Shown: in pieces, positions 13,760 through 14,418 of the stretch
Position numbering within the stretch: position 1 is the first letter of the stretch
Layout: the number at the start of each line of letters is the position of its first letter
NCBI GenBank assembly: GCA_964432925.1
Contig: CAYSPM010000066.1
Location: forward strand, 1 to 14,418
Length of the DNA: 14,418 nucleotides
Reading direction: 5' to 3'
DNA from: CAYNTC01 sp964432925
Lineage (GTDB): Bacteria > Planctomycetota > Phycisphaerae > Sedimentisphaerales > Anaerobacaceae
Position numbers and translations under genes: made by a program
The notes under the pieces: generated by a model
Databases searched by the model: none
Seen by the model: only the letters and a program-made list of their open reading frames with translations
Told to the model about the DNA's origin: nothing

Positions 13760-14392
13760 ATGGAAATAGAGCGTTTGGTGCTAGGGGCGTATGAGACTAA
13801 CTGTTATGTTTTGCGTAATAGCCCTATTGAGCGAGACTGTTTGATCATAGATACAGGTCTGGATGCGGCAGGATTAGTTGATTTTCTCAGCAAAGGTAGG
13901 TTTACTCCTAAAGCGATAGTTCTGACTCACGGGCACGTGGACCACATTGGTGGCATTACTCTGTTGCGTGAGGAATTTGACGGAATAAGAGTCTATATTC
14001 ACAAGCTCGATGCTAACATGCTTTCGCGGGCCGAACACAATTTGTCAGCATTGGCAGGGGAGCCATTCAGTACTGAACCCGCAGAGTATTTCCTGGAAGA
14101 AGGAGACGCAGTCATGGAGGCTGGGATAAGCTTGGAGGTCTTTCATACGCCTGGCCATACACCAGGCGGAATCAGCCTGTATGCAAAAGGTGATGGAATC
14201 GTCTTTGTGGGGGATGCTTTGTTTGCTGGTTCTGTCGGACGGACGGACTTTCCGGGTGGCGATATGGCACAACTTATTGCATCTATTAGGAAGAAGCTCT
14301 TATCACTTCCGGATGAGACTGTTGTTTATCCCGGGCATGGTCCTACGACGACAATCGCACGTGAAAGAGCAAATAATCCGTTTCTTCAGTAG
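13760..14392 (+). CDS. MBL-fold metallo-hydrolase (glyoxalase II-like)
   Basis: This 210-residue cytoplasmic zinc hydrolase has the pattern of the small glyoxalase II-like (YcbL-type) subgroup, which splits thioesters. Metal ligands are visible: THGHVDH (H57, H59, D61, H62), H133 in HTPGHTPGG, D152 in GDALFAGSVGRTD and H193 in PGHGP. The long C-terminal substrate-binding helical domain of classical glyoxalase II is missing, and the protein ends NPFLQ right after the fold, as in the short subgroup. The start is supported by AGAGGA 8 nt upstream. The true substrate cannot be told. It has its own promoter and is divergent from the ABC exporter gene. No terminator is visible before the window ends. 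Confidence 0.93.
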   Translation: MEIERLVLGAYETNCYVLRNSPIERDCLIIDTGLDAAGLVDFLSKGRFTPKAIVLTHGHVDHIGGITLLREEFDGIRVYIHKLDANMLSRAEHNLSALAGEPFSTEPAEYFLEEGDAVMEAGISLEVFHTPGHTPGGISLYAKGDGIVFVGDALFAGSVGRTDFPGGDMAQLIASIRKKLLSLPDETVVYPGHGPTTTIARERANNPFLQ

Positions 14393-14418
14393 CCACTTCA
14401 CAATGTCTTTCAGTCAAG

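Overview
The window looks like a chromosomal segment of a planctomycete, most likely of the class Phycisphaerae. Three things point there: the 5' part of the 16S rRNA, a secreted parallel beta-helix protein ending in a choice-of-anchor-Q-like region plus a single dockerin-like calcium loop (a combination common in that group), and the overall mix of genes. This placement is inference from motifs, not from a database search. No CRISPR array, prophage or complete transposon is visible. A run of 100 N at 7251-7350 breaks the sequence inside an operon.

Layout. 1-322 (minus) is the first ~320 nt of 16S rRNA, preceded on the minus strand by a leader with a boxA and by an rRNA-type promoter near 577-610. 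Next, all on the minus strand and reading toward the rRNA, come the SRP RNA (2832-2928), a four-helix-bundle protein gene (2414-2788) and dnaX (679-2376). SRP RNA next to dnaX is an old bacterial gene pair; here a four-helix-bundle cassette flanked by a 14-bp inverted repeat sits between them. dnaX carries an A9 slippery run with stop codons waiting in both other frames, which predicts a short gamma-like product as well as full-length tau.

3165-4541 (plus) encodes the exported beta-helix protein. 4710-4892 (plus) encodes a small one-cluster ferredoxin with its own promoter and intrinsic terminator. 4981-5682 has no gene but holds a palindromic interspersed repeat. 5683-9338 (minus) is an electron-transfer flavoprotein operon: a fused ETF beta-alpha protein followed by a fused EtfC-EtfX (ETF-quinone oxidoreductase-like) protein with eight cysteines. 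The beta half has the DGDTAQV motif of NAD-binding, often bifurcating ETFs, so an EtfABCX-type electron-bifurcating complex is a reasonable hypothesis, with the nearby ferredoxin as a possible partner.

9339-10135 is intergenic and structured. It has a REP-like palindromic element (9505-9603), a strikingly complementary ~110-nt element that can fold into a four-way junction followed by T7 (9800-9916), and a possible small ORF (9979-10131). 10136-11095 (minus) is a GH130 family glycoside phosphorylase/hydrolase. 11349-13544 (minus) is an MsbA-like ABC exporter with a PDZ-like domain inserted in the first periplasmic loop. A divergent promoter region leads to a plus-strand MBL-fold (glyoxalase II-like) hydrolase at 13760-14392.

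Most genes are ordinary housekeeping or metabolic genes. The least ordinary items are the four-way-junction element, the PDZ-containing ABC exporter, the dnaX slippage site, the four-helix cassette between SRP RNA and dnaX, and the doubly fused ETF system.
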